Counted from the stretch's first letter, positions 24,311 to 32,796 are shown. The stretch: DNA of 45,758 nt from Streptomyces spinoverrucosus (GCF_006539505.1 NZ_BJND01000072.1:1-45758), one strand, 5' to 3'. Numbers and translations: made by a program. Notes: generated by a model from the sequence alone, not told the origin.

Positions 24311-24867
24311 CCCTGAACACCCCCCTCCCGTTCGACATCGAGACCATGCGCACCACCGCACACCGCCTGCTCGCGGACACCGCGGAACCGCCCACTCCCG
24401 ACGAGCTGCAGACGCTCACGCTCCAACTGCGCGGCCACCTCATGCTCGCCATCCCCGACGTCGAGACCGCCACCCAGGCCGTCCCGGAGGACACGGAAGC
24501 CCGCGCAGCAGCTCTCGCCTGCATCAGTGAGGCGCGGCGCCACATGGGCGTCGAGCCCACCCGCAGCCTGCCCACCGCCATCGCCCACGCCCAGCGCCTG
24601 GCCCGCTCCCTCGACGCCCTGTGCCGCCAGTACGAGGCCCTGAACTGCGGGCAGGTCACGGGCGACCACTGGAGCCCTGCCCAACTGGCCTTCCGCCGCT
24701 GGGCCATCCACACGACGAAGTGCCGGATCTGCAGAACCGACGACAGCCACTGCGACCGTAGCCGACGACTGGGCAACCACTGGAACCAACTCCGCCGCAA
24801 CCCTCCGACCACTGCGGGGACGCCCGCCCCCGCAGCAGCAGTCAGGCGGTGCGGCCGAGATGGGTGA
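24307..24867 (+). CDS. DUF6415-like protein
   Basis: The 186-residue helical protein resembles the Streptomyces DUF6415 family: an N-terminal DIETMRTTAHRLL segment, a central LRGHLMLAIPDVE region and a run ending IAHAQRLARSLDALCRQYEAL. A C-terminal cluster (TKCRICRTDDSHC, about 137-149) has three Cys and a His that could bind metal. The ATG overlaps the preceding stop (ATGA). The 3' end overlaps the converging RelE-like toxin gene by 26 bases. DUF6415 genes occur beside natural-product and regulator genes, but no biochemical role is known. Confidence 0.65.
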   Translation: MTLNTPLPFDIETMRTTAHRLLADTAEPPTPDELQTLTLQLRGHLMLAIPDVETATQAVPEDTEARAAALACISEARRHMGVEPTRSLPTAIAHAQRLARSLDALCRQYEALNCGQVTGDHWSPAQLAFRRWAIHTTKCRICRTDDSHCDRSRRLGNHWNQLRRNPPTTAGTPAPAAAVRRCGRDG

Positions 24868-25093
24868 CCAGGATGCGGATCACGTCGTCGTCGATGATGT
24901 ACAGGACCCGGTAGTCGCCGACGTGGAGGCGGCGAACATCTTGCGATCCGTAGGGGATGGAACCGCGTGGGCGGGGTTCGGTCGCCAGGGAGTCCACGGT
25001 CTCGTAGACGGCAGACAGCCCGGTCGGGTCGTCCTTGAGGAACCGCACGGCCGCGTCGGTGGCGCGTGGTTCCCAGATGATCTCGTATGTCAC
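24842..25093 (-). CDS. RelE/ParE-family toxin
   Basis: The 83-residue protein has the RelE fold signatures: N-terminal YEIIWEPRATDAAVRFLK, central RPRGSIPYGS, and C-terminal RRLHVGDYRVLYIIDDDVIRILVTHLGRT. RelE toxins cut mRNA on the ribosome; the basic and aromatic residues needed (Arg in RVLY, the C-terminal His/Arg) are present. GTG at 25093 directly follows the antitoxin's TAA with no spacer, so the pair is co-translated. It is the distal gene of a two-gene operon, normally autorepressed by the antitoxin-toxin complex. Confidence 0.88.
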   Translation of the reverse strand: MTYEIIWEPRATDAAVRFLKDDPTGLSAVYETVDSLATEPRPRGSIPYGSQDVRRLHVGDYRVLYIIDDDVIRILVTHLGRTA

Positions 25094-25342
25094 TTACCGC
25101 AGCCCCAGCATCCTGCCGACTTCCTCGTGCGGGATGCCTGGGCCCAGAGTTCCGCGCTCCTTCTTGAGCTGGTACTCCGCGACCGCCAGGGCGTCTTCGA
25201 GATCCTCTATGACCTGGGGGGAGACGAGCAGAGCGGCGACGTGTCCGTGATCGGTGAGGGCGATGGTCTCGCGGCCGTGGGCGGCACGGCGCACGAGGTC
25301 GCCGAGCTGGGAGCGGGCAGTGCTGATAGCGATCTCTACCAT
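25094..25342 (-). CDS. Phd/YefM-family antitoxin
   Basis: The 82-residue protein has the Phd/YefM DNA-binding half (ISTARSQLGDLVRRAAHGRETIALTDHGHVAALLVSP, about 6-42) and a C-terminal helical tail that would wrap the toxin. It would neutralise the adjacent RelE-like toxin and repress the operon. ATG at 25342. The pair lies at the accessory side of the boundary with the deoC-ALDH operon, a common place for stabilisation modules. Confidence 0.88.
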   Translation of the reverse strand: MVEIAISTARSQLGDLVRRAAHGRETIALTDHGHVAALLVSPQVIEDLEDALAVAEYQLKKERGTLGPGIPHEEVGRMLGLR

Positions 25343-25401
25343 GCGCAGATGGTTTCACAAGATGAACCTTCTAGGCAATAGGTACATCACCTCCAGCACC
25401 G

Positions 25402-25434
25402 AAAAGCCGCGCCCACCCAAAGGTGAGGCGCGGC
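25402..25434 (-). terminator. Intrinsic terminator of the deoC-ALDH operon
   Basis: On the minus strand GGCGCGGC closes a GC-rich stem with one bulged base and a TTTG-type loop (partner GCCGCGCC at 25406-25413), followed by TTTTC. It lies about 20 bases after the last ALDH gene. This is a textbook hairpin with a T-run, unusual in this genome. Confidence 0.78.
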
Positions 25435-25452
25435 CCTCCAAGTCGGCTGCGG

Positions 25453-26352
25453 TCAGTACGAAGACCCCGACGCCCCCAACGCCCCCGTCGGATGCCACAC
25501 CGTCTTCGTCTCCAGGAACGCCGTCATGCGGTCGATCCCCGGCGTCTCGGTGTAATCCACAGGCTGTGGACGCAGCACCCGCTTGAGATTGTCAGCCGCG
25601 GCGATCTCCAGCTCCTTCGCCAGTACGTCGTCCGCACCCGCCAGATCGATCGCGTTGACGTCCTGGTGCGCGGCCAGCGGCGGAGCGATTTCCGCGGTAC
25701 GGCCGGAGAGGACGTTCACGACACCGCCGGGAAGGTCCGACGTGGCCAGGACCTCGCCGAGGGACAGCGCGGGCAGGGGCGCCTTCTCGGAAGCGATCAC
25801 CACCGCCGTATTTCCGGTCGCGATCACCGGGGCGACCACTGACACCAGGCCCAGGAAGGACGAGTCCTGCGGGGCGACCACGGCCACCACACCCGTCGGC
25901 TCGGGCGTCGACAGGTTGAAGTACGGGCCCGCCACCGGGTTTCCACCGCCCACCACCTGGGCGATCTTGTCGGTCCAGCCCGCGTACCAGACCCAGCGGT
26001 CGATCGTCGCGTCGACCACGGCCCCGGCCTTGGACTTCGACAGCCCCTCCGCGTCCGCGACCTCGCGCACGAACTGGTCCCGGCGCCCCTCCAGCATCTC
26101 CGCGATGCGGTAGAGGATCTGCCCGCGGTTGTACGCCGTCGCCCCCGACCACGCCCCGAACGCCTTGCGCGCCGCGACAACCGCATCCCGGGCGTCCTTA
26201 CGGCTCGCCTGCGGTGCGTTCGCCAGCCAGTTGCCCTTGGAGTCCGTCACCTCGTACACCCGGCCGCTCTCGGAACGCGGGAACTTCCCGCCGACGTACA
26301 GCTTGTAGGTCTTGAAGACCGTCAGACGGTTGTTCTCGGACTTCTCAGACAT
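25453..26352 (-). CDS. Truncated aldehyde dehydrogenase-like protein without catalytic Cys
   Basis: The 299-residue protein aligns with the coenzyme-binding half of aldehyde dehydrogenases (YVGGKF, AYNRGQILYRIAEMLEGR, PTGVVAVVAPQDSSFLGLVSVVAPVIATGNTAVV) but stops before or lacks the catalytic part. There is not one cysteine in the chain, and the LELGGK Glu motif is absent. It resembles the non-catalytic second domain of ALDH16-type enzymes, here encoded as a separate gene. ATG at 26352 overlaps the preceding ALDH gene by 8 bases, so the two are coupled. Probable role: structural partner of the active ALDH. Confidence 0.82.
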   Translation of the reverse strand: MSEKSENNRLTVFKTYKLYVGGKFPRSESGRVYEVTDSKGNWLANAPQASRKDARDAVVAARKAFGAWSGATAYNRGQILYRIAEMLEGRRDQFVREVADAEGLSKSKAGAVVDATIDRWVWYAGWTDKIAQVVGGGNPVAGPYFNLSTPEPTGVVAVVAPQDSSFLGLVSVVAPVIATGNTAVVIASEKAPLPALSLGEVLATSDLPGGVVNVLSGRTAEIAPPLAAHQDVNAIDLAGADDVLAKELEIAAADNLKRVLRPQPVDYTETPGIDRMTAFLETKTVWHPTGALGASGSSY

Positions 26353-27781
26353 CGAGGTACGCCTCCAGGCCGTGGCGGCCGCCCTCGCGGCCGAAGCCCG
26401 ACTCCTTGTAGCCGCCGAACGGCGAGGTCGGATCGAACTTGTTGAACGTGTTGGACCAGACAACCCCCGCGCGCAGCTTGTTCGCGACCGCCAGGATCCG
26501 GGAGCCCTTCTCCGTCCAGACGCCCGCCGAGAGGCCGTACGGAGTGTTGTTGGCCTTGGCGACGGCCTCGTCCGGCGTACGGAACGTCAGCACCGACAGG
26601 ACCGGGCCGAAGATCTCGTCGCGGGCGACCGTGTGCGCCTGCGTGACGTTCGTGAAGAGCGTCGGGGCGAACCAGTAACCGGACGACGGCAGTTCGCAGG
26701 CCGGCGACCAGCGCTCGGCGCCCTCCGCCTCGCCCTGGTCGGCGAGCGCGGTGATCCGGGCCAGCTGCTCGGCGGAGTTGATCGCGCCGATGTCCGTGTT
26801 CTTGTCGAGCGGGTCACCGAGGCGGAGGGTGGACAGGCGCCGCTTCAGGGACTCCAGCAGCTCGTCCTGGATCGACTCCTGGACCAGCAGTCGGCTGCCC
26901 GCGCAGCACACCTGGCCCTGGTTGAAGAAGATGCCGTTGACGATCCCCTCCACCGCCTGGTCGATCGGGGCGTCGTCGAAGACGATGTTGGCGCCCTTGC
27001 CGCCCAGTTCCAGGGTGAGCTTCTTCCTCGTACCCGCGATCGTGCGCGCGATCTCCTTGCCGACCGCCGTGGAGCCGGTGAAGGCGACCTTGTTGACGTC
27101 GGGGTGGGCGACCAGGGCGGCGCCGGTCCGGCCGTCGCCGGTCACGATGTTGACGACGCCCTTCGGCAGGCCCGCCTGGCGGCAGATGTCCGCGAAGAAC
27201 AACGCCGACAGGGGAGTGGTCTCCGCCGGCTTCAGGACGACCGTGTTGCCGGTCGCGAGCGCGGGGGCGATCTTCCAGGCCAGCATCAGCAGCGGGAAGT
27301 TCCAGGGGATGACCTGGCCCGCCACGCCGAGCGGCCGGGGGCTCGGGCCGAAGCCGGCGTGCTCCAGCTTGTCGGCCCAGCCCGCGTAATAGAAGAAGTG
27401 CGCCGCTACGAGGGGCAGGTCGACGTCCCTCGTCTCCTTGATCGGCTTGCCGTTGTCCAGGGTCTCCAGGACCGCGAGTTCGCGGCTGCGCTCCTGGATG
27501 ATCCGGGCGATACGGAACAGGTACTTGGCGCGCTCGGAGCCGGGCAGCGCCGACCACTTCCCGAAGGCCTTCCGGGCGGCCTTCACCGCGCGGTCGACGT
27601 CCTCCTCGGTGGCCTGGGTGTACTCGGCGAGTACTTCCTCGGTGGCCGGACTGATCGTCTTGTTGCGGTCCTCGCCCGAGCTCTCGACGAACTCACCGTC
27701 GATGAAGAGGCCGTACGACGGGGCGATGTCGACGATCGCGCGCGATTCGGGCGCGGGTGCGTACTCGAATACAGGTGCCAT
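26345..27781 (-). CDS. Aldehyde dehydrogenase (NAD(P)-dependent, active)
   Basis: The 478-residue enzyme would oxidise an aldehyde to the acid. Conserved elements are complete: IPWNFP with Asn161, LKPAE (about 183-187), FTGSTAVG, LELGGKGAN with Glu258 and FNQGQVCCAGSR with the catalytic Cys at 292 or 293. It starts 5 bases after the deoC stop. Deoxyribose-phosphate aldolase yields acetaldehyde and glyceraldehyde 3-phosphate, so acetaldehyde is a likely substrate. Its immediate partner is the Cys-free ALDH fragment, which recalls a split ALDH16. Confidence 0.9.
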   Translation of the reverse strand: MAPVFEYAPAPESRAIVDIAPSYGLFIDGEFVESSGEDRNKTISPATEEVLAEYTQATEEDVDRAVKAARKAFGKWSALPGSERAKYLFRIARIIQERSRELAVLETLDNGKPIKETRDVDLPLVAAHFFYYAGWADKLEHAGFGPSPRPLGVAGQVIPWNFPLLMLAWKIAPALATGNTVVLKPAETTPLSALFFADICRQAGLPKGVVNIVTGDGRTGAALVAHPDVNKVAFTGSTAVGKEIARTIAGTRKKLTLELGGKGANIVFDDAPIDQAVEGIVNGIFFNQGQVCCAGSRLLVQESIQDELLESLKRRLSTLRLGDPLDKNTDIGAINSAEQLARITALADQGEAEGAERWSPACELPSSGYWFAPTLFTNVTQAHTVARDEIFGPVLSVLTFRTPDEAVAKANNTPYGLSAGVWTEKGSRILAVANKLRAGVVWSNTFNKFDPTSPFGGYKESGFGREGGRHGLEAYLDV

Positions 27782-27786
27782 GGTGA

Positions 27787-28737
27787 TCAGTCCACCGTCA
27801 CGTAGTCGGGGCCGGAGTAGCGGCCGGTGGCCAGCTTCTGACGCTGCATCAGCAGATCGTTCAGCAGCGAGGAGGCGCCGAAGCGGAACCAGTGGTTGTC
27901 CAGCCAGTCCTCGCCCACGGTCTCGTTGACCAGGACGAGGAACTTGATCGCGTCCTTGCTGGTGCGGATGCCGCCGGCCGGCTTCACACCGACCTGGATA
28001 CCCGTCTGGGCGCGGAAGTCGCGCACGGCCTCCAGCATGAGCAGGGTGTTCGCGGGCGTCGCGTTCACCGCCACCTTGCCGGTCGACGTCTTGATGAAGT
28101 CGGCGCCGGCCAGCATGCCGAGCCAGCTGGCGCGGCGGATGTTGTCGTACGTCGACAGCTCGCCGGTCTCGAAGATGACCTTCAGGCGGGCCGACGTACC
28201 GCAGGCTTCCTTAACGGCGACGATCTCGTCGTACACCTTCATGTACTGGCCCGCGAGGAAGGCCCCGCGGTCGATGACCATGTCGATCTCGTCGGCACCG
28301 GCGGCCACGGCCTCGCGCACGTCCGCGAGCTTCACGGAGAGCGGGGCGCGGCCGGCCGGGAACGCGGTGGCGACCGAGGCGACCTTGACGGTGGAGCCGG
28401 CGACGGCCTGCTTGGCGGTGGCCACCATGTCGGGGTAGACGCAGACGGCCGCGGTCGCCGGGGCCGTACGATCCGTCGGGTCCGGGTGGACCGCCTTGGC
28501 GCCGAGCGCCCGGACCTTGCCCGGGGTGTCCGCGCCTTCCAGCGTCGTCAGGTCGACCATCGAGATGGCGAGGTCGATCGCGTACGCCTTGGCGGTGGTC
28601 TTGATGGAACGGGTGCCGAGGGAGGCGGCGCGCGCCTCTAGGCCGACCGCGTCGACGCCGGGCAGCCCGTGCAGGAAGCGGCGCAGCGTACTGTCGGAGG
28701 CCGCCGCGTCCGTGAGGGTGTGTGCAGTGGTGGGCAT
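27787..28737 (-). CDS. deoC: Deoxyribose-phosphate aldolase
   Basis: This cytoplasmic class I aldolase cleaves 2-deoxyribose 5-phosphate to acetaldehyde and glyceraldehyde 3-phosphate in deoxynucleoside catabolism. The 316 residues contain the Schiff-base lysine in DFIKTSTGK, the second active-site lysine in GVKPAGGIR, EIDMVIDRG and KVIFETGEL. The N-terminus is longer than in the E. coli enzyme (about 260 residues). ATG at 28737 heads an operon with two ALDH genes. A perfect CTACGCGCGTAG palindrome lies 20 bases upstream of the start and also precedes add. Confidence 0.95.
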   Translation of the reverse strand: MPTTAHTLTDAAASDSTLRRFLHGLPGVDAVGLEARAASLGTRSIKTTAKAYAIDLAISMVDLTTLEGADTPGKVRALGAKAVHPDPTDRTAPATAAVCVYPDMVATAKQAVAGSTVKVASVATAFPAGRAPLSVKLADVREAVAAGADEIDMVIDRGAFLAGQYMKVYDEIVAVKEACGTSARLKVIFETGELSTYDNIRRASWLGMLAGADFIKTSTGKVAVNATPANTLLMLEAVRDFRAQTGIQVGVKPAGGIRTSKDAIKFLVLVNETVGEDWLDNHWFRFGASSLLNDLLMQRQKLATGRYSGPDYVTVD

Positions 28738-28756
28738 GGTCACCAGACGAGCATAT

Positions 28757-28768
28757 CTACGCGCGTAG
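28757..28768. promoter_or_regulatory. Palindromic operator upstream of deoC (shared with add)
   Basis: CTACGCGCGTAG is a perfect 12-base palindrome 20 bases before the deoC start codon. The same 12 bases stand 17 bases before add (42550-42561). Identical sequence, spacing and pathway support a common repressor site. Confidence 0.65.
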
Positions 28769-28885
28769 CGGCTGTACAGCCCCTGATGCTCATCCTGTGA
28801 GGGCGGTGCGCGCATGAGCGTGGGGCGGCCGCGGGTGGAGGTACCGCGATGGGCGCTGTCAGTGGCGTCGGGCAGAATCGAAGGC

Positions 28886-29560
28886 ATGACGACCCCGGAC
28901 CAGCAGTCACCAGCGCCGCAGCCTTCGCGCCCCACGACCCGGGACCGGATCTACCGGTCGCCCATGGGGCTCGTGGGCGGCGTCCTGTTGCTCGGCCTCG
29001 CCGGCTGGCTCGGTGGGGACGCGATCATCATGGGCGAGGGCCGCGCACCGTGGCTGGCGCTCGCCACGCTGCTCTTGGTCGTACCGCTGGTCGTCGCCTT
29101 CACCGTGCGGCCCGCCGTGTACGCCGGTGAGGACAGGCTGCGCGTGCGCAACCCCTTCCGCGTGATCGTGCTGCCCTGGGGCGAGGTCGCCTCCCTGCGC
29201 TCCGGGTACACCAACGAGGTCATCACCAAGGCCGGCGCCAAGTACCAGCTGTGGGCGATACCCGTCTCCCTCCGCGCCCGAGGCCGGGCCGCCCGCAAGG
29301 AGGCACGGCGCACGGCACAGGCCGCCGGGGGCGGGAAGCCCCATCCCCGTGGCCTCGGCGGGCTGTCGAACGTCGACGTCCACGACGGCCCCGTCCGCGC
29401 CGAGAGCGACCGGATCATGCACGACCTGCGCCAGACGCTGGAGGCCCGGGAGAAGGCCCGGACGGCACAGGGCGAGGTGACCGTGCGCTGGGCGTACGAG
29501 CTCGCGGGGCCGGCGGTGGCTGGGGCGGTGCTGCTGGCGATATTGCTGGCGGCGGGGTAG
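28886..29560 (+). CDS. PH-like domain membrane protein
   Basis: The 224-residue protein has two N-terminal hydrophobic helices (about 26-70) followed by a bacterial PH-like domain (VYAGEDRLRVRNPFRVIVLPWGEVASLRSGYTNEVIT, about 78-115), then a basic and helical region and a C-terminal hydrophobic segment (about 205-222). Bacterial PH domains of this kind have no established ligand. ATG at 28886 was chosen over upstream codons because it gives the usual N-terminus and leaves a divergent promoter region towards deoC. Confidence 0.72.
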   Translation: MTTPDQQSPAPQPSRPTTRDRIYRSPMGLVGGVLLLGLAGWLGGDAIIMGEGRAPWLALATLLLVVPLVVAFTVRPAVYAGEDRLRVRNPFRVIVLPWGEVASLRSGYTNEVITKAGAKYQLWAIPVSLRARGRAARKEARRTAQAAGGGKPHPRGLGGLSNVDVHDGPVRAESDRIMHDLRQTLEAREKARTAQGEVTVRWAYELAGPAVAGAVLLAILLAAG

Positions 29561-29849
29561 CCGGGGGACCGCTGGGCGGGCCCGTTACGGCCTGGCGGTG
29601 TGCGCGCGGCAGTGTGCTGGGCGGGGCCGGGTCCTGAGGGGGGTTGCGGCTCGGCGGGGTGGCGGCCGTCTGCTGAGCGAGGCCCGGTGCTGCTCGGGCG
29701 TACCGCTCAAAATGGGACAACGACTGGCTCGGACAGGCCCACCCCGAACGCTTGCGTCCAGCAGCCCTTCGTAGGCTTCGGCCTGCGCTGCCTGTCCCGG
29801 CTGCGACGCCACACCCGGCCATGACGGCCGCCCTGACGACTGGGAAGCC

Positions 29850-31517
29850 ATGCGTACGAACCCTGCTCCCGGCCTGCCACGACCGCTCCCCCTGCCGCTG
29901 CCCGCGACCTCGATACCCGACGGCTGCCGCCCCTGGACCCTGGACCTGACGAGCCGCTGGACGCAGGCCCTGCCGCCAAGGTGGGTGCCGGTGCGGTGGC
30001 GGGCGCTGTACGTCTCCGGGGCGGTGGCCGTCGCCGTACTGGCCGCCGGCGCGCTGACGCTGTACGCCGGTCTGTGGCCGTGGGTCGCGGCGCTGGTGGC
30101 GGGGCATGTGGTGTGGGTGGTGGTGCGGCCGGAGGCCGTACCGTTCTCTGCTCCCGTCGCCGTCGCTCTGATCCTCGTCACGCCCGGGGCGCGGTGGGAG
30201 GTCGCTCTGCCGGTCGTGGCGGGCCTGGCGTTCGGCTGGGTGGCGGCGTGCCTGCGGCTGGCCGCCAGGCGGCGACAGCGGGAGGCGGCCGTTGCGGCGG
30301 CGGGAGGCCTGGCCGCCGCGCTGCCGGACAGGGAGACGCCGCTGAAGCGCGGGGCGTTTCTCGCCGGGCTCGGCCTGGTGCTGGGCGCGGGCGGGGCCGT
30401 ACTGCTCGCCACCGCTGATCACTGGACGGTGGCCGGCGACCGAGGCGCGGAACTCTCGTTCGGCTGGCTGATGGTGCTGCTCGCGCTGTCCGTGCTCGCC
30501 TCGGCGGCGCTGGCGCGACGGCGGGCCGCGGCGCTGCGCGGGGCGGCGCCCGTGCCGGTGTTGCGGGTGCTGGTGCGAGAGAACGGCGACGGTGACACGG
30601 AGATCTTCGCGGCCGACGACGTGACGGCGCGGCGACCGCTGTTCACGGTGGCGTTGATGAGGGTCGGAAGGGAGCCGGACGACGAGACCGACGAGGAAGA
30701 ACTGGAAAAGCTCTTCGACCGCATGGCCGCCGACGAACCTGGCCCGTTGCGGGAGGCCGTCCTCTACGGCACCCCGTACGACGGCGCCGAGACAGTACTG
30801 GTCAGCGCGGCCGAGGGGACGGACGAACCGCCGGTCGTGGAACGGTCGGCGGGGCCGGTGCGGCCGCTGCCCGAGGCGGGGGTACGCCGTCTGGCCGTGG
30901 ATCGTGAACGAACACGGGCTCATGGGCGTCGGGAGCAGGAGTTGCGGGACTCGGTCGCCGGGGCGATGACCGCGGTGCCGGTACGGCGGTGGCGCGCGGG
31001 TGGGGTGGACTGGCTGGCCAGCGTGTTCATGGCGCAGTGGGGGCTGTGGGTGTGCTGGGGCTGGTTCGCCGAGGCGGACGGGGGCTTCTGGGACCCGGTG
31101 CTCATCGAGGTGCTCGGCGTCTTCGGCGCGTACCGCCTGGTCGTGAAGTCGTGCTGGCGTCTCACCGCCGACCGCACCGGGTTGTGGCTGAACGGTCTGC
31201 GCGGGCCGCGCCACATCCCCTGGGACGACTTCCGCACCGCCCGCCGTAAGTCCTTCCAGTTGAAACTGCGCTGGCGGGACGACAGTTGGGCGGTGTCGGC
31301 GCCGTACTGGGGCCGTGTGCAGCGCATCCTGGGCCGACCGCATCCGTACGACGCCCTCGCCGCGGAACTCACCGCGATGCACTCCGATCCGCTGCTGCGC
31401 CCCACAGGGGAGAGCGAGGCGCGGGAGCGGGGGCGACCACTGTGTCCCCTGACCGCTGCGCTAGCGGTGGCGTGGACGACGGCGGTGATCTGGGTGTGGG
31501 CCGGGGCTGCGCGGTGA
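29850..31517 (+). CDS. Multi-spanning membrane protein of unknown function
   Basis: The 555-residue protein has hydrophobic pairs near residues 52-100, 103-130, 165-190 and 203-222, a large soluble domain (about 225-385) with an acidic stretch (PDDETDEEELEKLF), another hydrophobic pair (about 393-445) and a PH-like C-terminal domain (RLTADRTGLWLNGLRGPRHIPWDDF). The last part resembles the domain of the preceding gene, so the two may be functionally linked. ATG at 29850 follows GGGAAG. The 289 bases before it show no gene. I cannot assign a function. Confidence 0.65.
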   Translation: MRTNPAPGLPRPLPLPLPATSIPDGCRPWTLDLTSRWTQALPPRWVPVRWRALYVSGAVAVAVLAAGALTLYAGLWPWVAALVAGHVVWVVVRPEAVPFSAPVAVALILVTPGARWEVALPVVAGLAFGWVAACLRLAARRRQREAAVAAAGGLAAALPDRETPLKRGAFLAGLGLVLGAGGAVLLATADHWTVAGDRGAELSFGWLMVLLALSVLASAALARRRAAALRGAAPVPVLRVLVRENGDGDTEIFAADDVTARRPLFTVALMRVGREPDDETDEEELEKLFDRMAADEPGPLREAVLYGTPYDGAETVLVSAAEGTDEPPVVERSAGPVRPLPEAGVRRLAVDRERTRAHGRREQELRDSVAGAMTAVPVRRWRAGGVDWLASVFMAQWGLWVCWGWFAEADGGFWDPVLIEVLGVFGAYRLVVKSCWRLTADRTGLWLNGLRGPRHIPWDDFRTARRKSFQLKLRWRDDSWAVSAPYWGRVQRILGRPHPYDALAAELTAMHSDPLLRPTGESEARERGRPLCPLTAALAVAWTTAVIWVWAGAAR

Positions 31518-31685
31518 CGCCAGGCGCCCGGCGGAAGGGACGCGCCCACACGACGGAAGCTGGGGGCGGGACCCCGGCCTAGGCTTCGGTCCTCCGCAGA
31601 CGCTGGACGCCTACTGCGCGGGCCAGGCTCGCCCTCACCGCATGGCGGCTGCTCGACGGCTGATCGGCGCTGGACGATGACGCCC

Positions 31686-31716
31686 TTGACCTCAAGCGCG
31701 CTTGAGGTCACAGGCT
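31686..31716 (+). promoter_or_regulatory. MerR-type promoter with 24-base palindrome
   Basis: A perfect 24-base palindrome (31687-31710; half-site TGACCTCAAGCG) fills the spacer between a -35 TTGACC (31686-31691) and a -10-like CAGGCT (31711-31716). The spacer is exactly 19 bases, the overlong spacing that MerR-family activators correct by DNA twisting. The expected transcription start is about 31723-31724, at the ATG itself, so the mRNA should be leaderless. Confidence 0.7.
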
Positions 31717-31723
31717 GCTGCGC

Positions 31724-32203
31724 ATGGAGAACGAAGCGATAGAGCGCCGACTGCGAAATCTGACCGACCGAGCCGACATCAGCGACCTGATGAGCCGTTA
31801 CCTGCACTCTCTGGACGAGGGCGTCTTCGACGAGGACTGGGCCCGCGCCTTCCACACCGAGGACGTCACCGCGGAGTGGCCCATCGGCAGCGTCCACGGC
31901 CGCGAGGCCCTGCTGGAGCACGTCCGGGGTGGGATGGCGCTGTTCGACCGGACGGTGCATATGTGTACCGACGCCGTCATTGAGGTCGACGGCGACCAGG
32001 CCACCGTTCGCGGCAACCAGCTGAGCACCCACGTCCTGGCGGACGGCTCGGGCAGCCTCTTCATCTCCGCCGGTCAGGTCAGCACCGAGTTGGTCAGGAC
32101 AGCCGAGGGTTGGCGGATCTCCGCGACGTCGCTCCGCGTGGTGTGGACGCAGGGCACACCACCGCGCCTGCCGACGGAACCGGCCCGGAAACCTGCGCTC
32201 TAG
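31724..32203 (+). CDS. SnoaL/NTF2-like protein
   Basis: The 159-residue protein has the cone-shaped NTF2 fold pattern: helical start (RADISDLMSRYLHSLDEG), then FHTEDVTAEWPIGSVHGREALLEHV, and beta strands ending in WRISATSLRVVWTQG. Members are polyketide cyclases, hydratases or isomerases. The His/Asp residues near HTED could be catalytic, but the substrate is unknown. It sits behind a MerR-type promoter with the predicted transcript starting at its ATG. Its stop codon overlaps that of the converging methyltransferase gene by 3 bases. Confidence 0.8.
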   Translation: MENEAIERRLRNLTDRADISDLMSRYLHSLDEGVFDEDWARAFHTEDVTAEWPIGSVHGREALLEHVRGGMALFDRTVHMCTDAVIEVDGDQATVRGNQLSTHVLADGSGSLFISAGQVSTELVRTAEGWRISATSLRVVWTQGTPPRLPTEPARKPAL

Positions 32204-32796
32204 GGACGCACTGCGCTCAGCAGCGCCGCCGTCGGCGTTATGCGGGTCGGGGGCTCCCAGGTCCACGTGCGGACGGAGCCGAAACCGGCGGCGTGGGCCG
32301 TGGCCGCGAGGGTGGTCAGGTCGGTGGGGAGCCACTTCTCGTGGGTGGACAGGAGGAGGCGGCCGCCGGGGCGCAGGACGCGGTGGAGTTCGGCGAGGGC
32401 GGCGGGGACATCGGGCCAGAGCTGGAGGTTGTTGACGGAGATCACCACGTCGACGGAGGCGTCCGGCCGGCCGGTGCGGGCGGCGGTGCCGGGGCTGAGG
32501 CGGAGGCGGCCGCGTGTGATCAGCGGGGCGCAGCGGCGGCGGGCCATGGCTCGCATGACCTCGGAGGGGTCGATGCCGATGACGTGGGCCGAGCGTTCGG
32601 CGGCGGCTGCCAGGCCGACGCCGGGGCCCGGGCCGATGACGAGGACGACCTCCTGTTCGGCGGGGGCGGCGAGCGCGACGGCATGGTGTTCGGTGGCGGC
32701 GTTGCCATGGGCCATGAGCCAGCCGCCGAGACGGCCGAGCGGGCCGCTGGGCCGACCGAAGCACCTGGTCAGGAGCCGCCGGGTGATGCTCTCCAT
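32200..32796 (-). CDS. SAM-dependent class I methyltransferase
   Basis: The 198-residue protein has the Rossmann methyltransferase motifs: motif I VVLVIGPGPGVGLAAAA (about 50-66), the acidic ribose-binding end of strand 2 in VIGIDPSE, motif IV DVVISVNNLQLWPD and LHRVLRPGGRLLLST after it. It belongs to the methyltransferase 11/25 group; the substrate is not evident. ATG at 32796 is preferred over an upstream codon because it starts just before the helix MESITRRLL. It converges on the SnoaL gene. Confidence 0.82.
   Translation of the reverse strand: MESITRRLLTRCFGRPSGPLGRLGGWLMAHGNAATEHHAVALAAPAEQEVVLVIGPGPGVGLAAAAERSAHVIGIDPSEVMRAMARRRCAPLITRGRLRLSPGTAARTGRPDASVDVVISVNNLQLWPDVPAALAELHRVLRPGGRLLLSTHEKWLPTDLTTLAATAHAAGFGSVRTWTWEPPTRITPTAALLSAVRP

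Noticed and set aside
29561..29849. Possible transposon scar or small gene
   Set aside because: I found no transposase similarity, terminal repeats or credible start; left as plain intergenic DNA.
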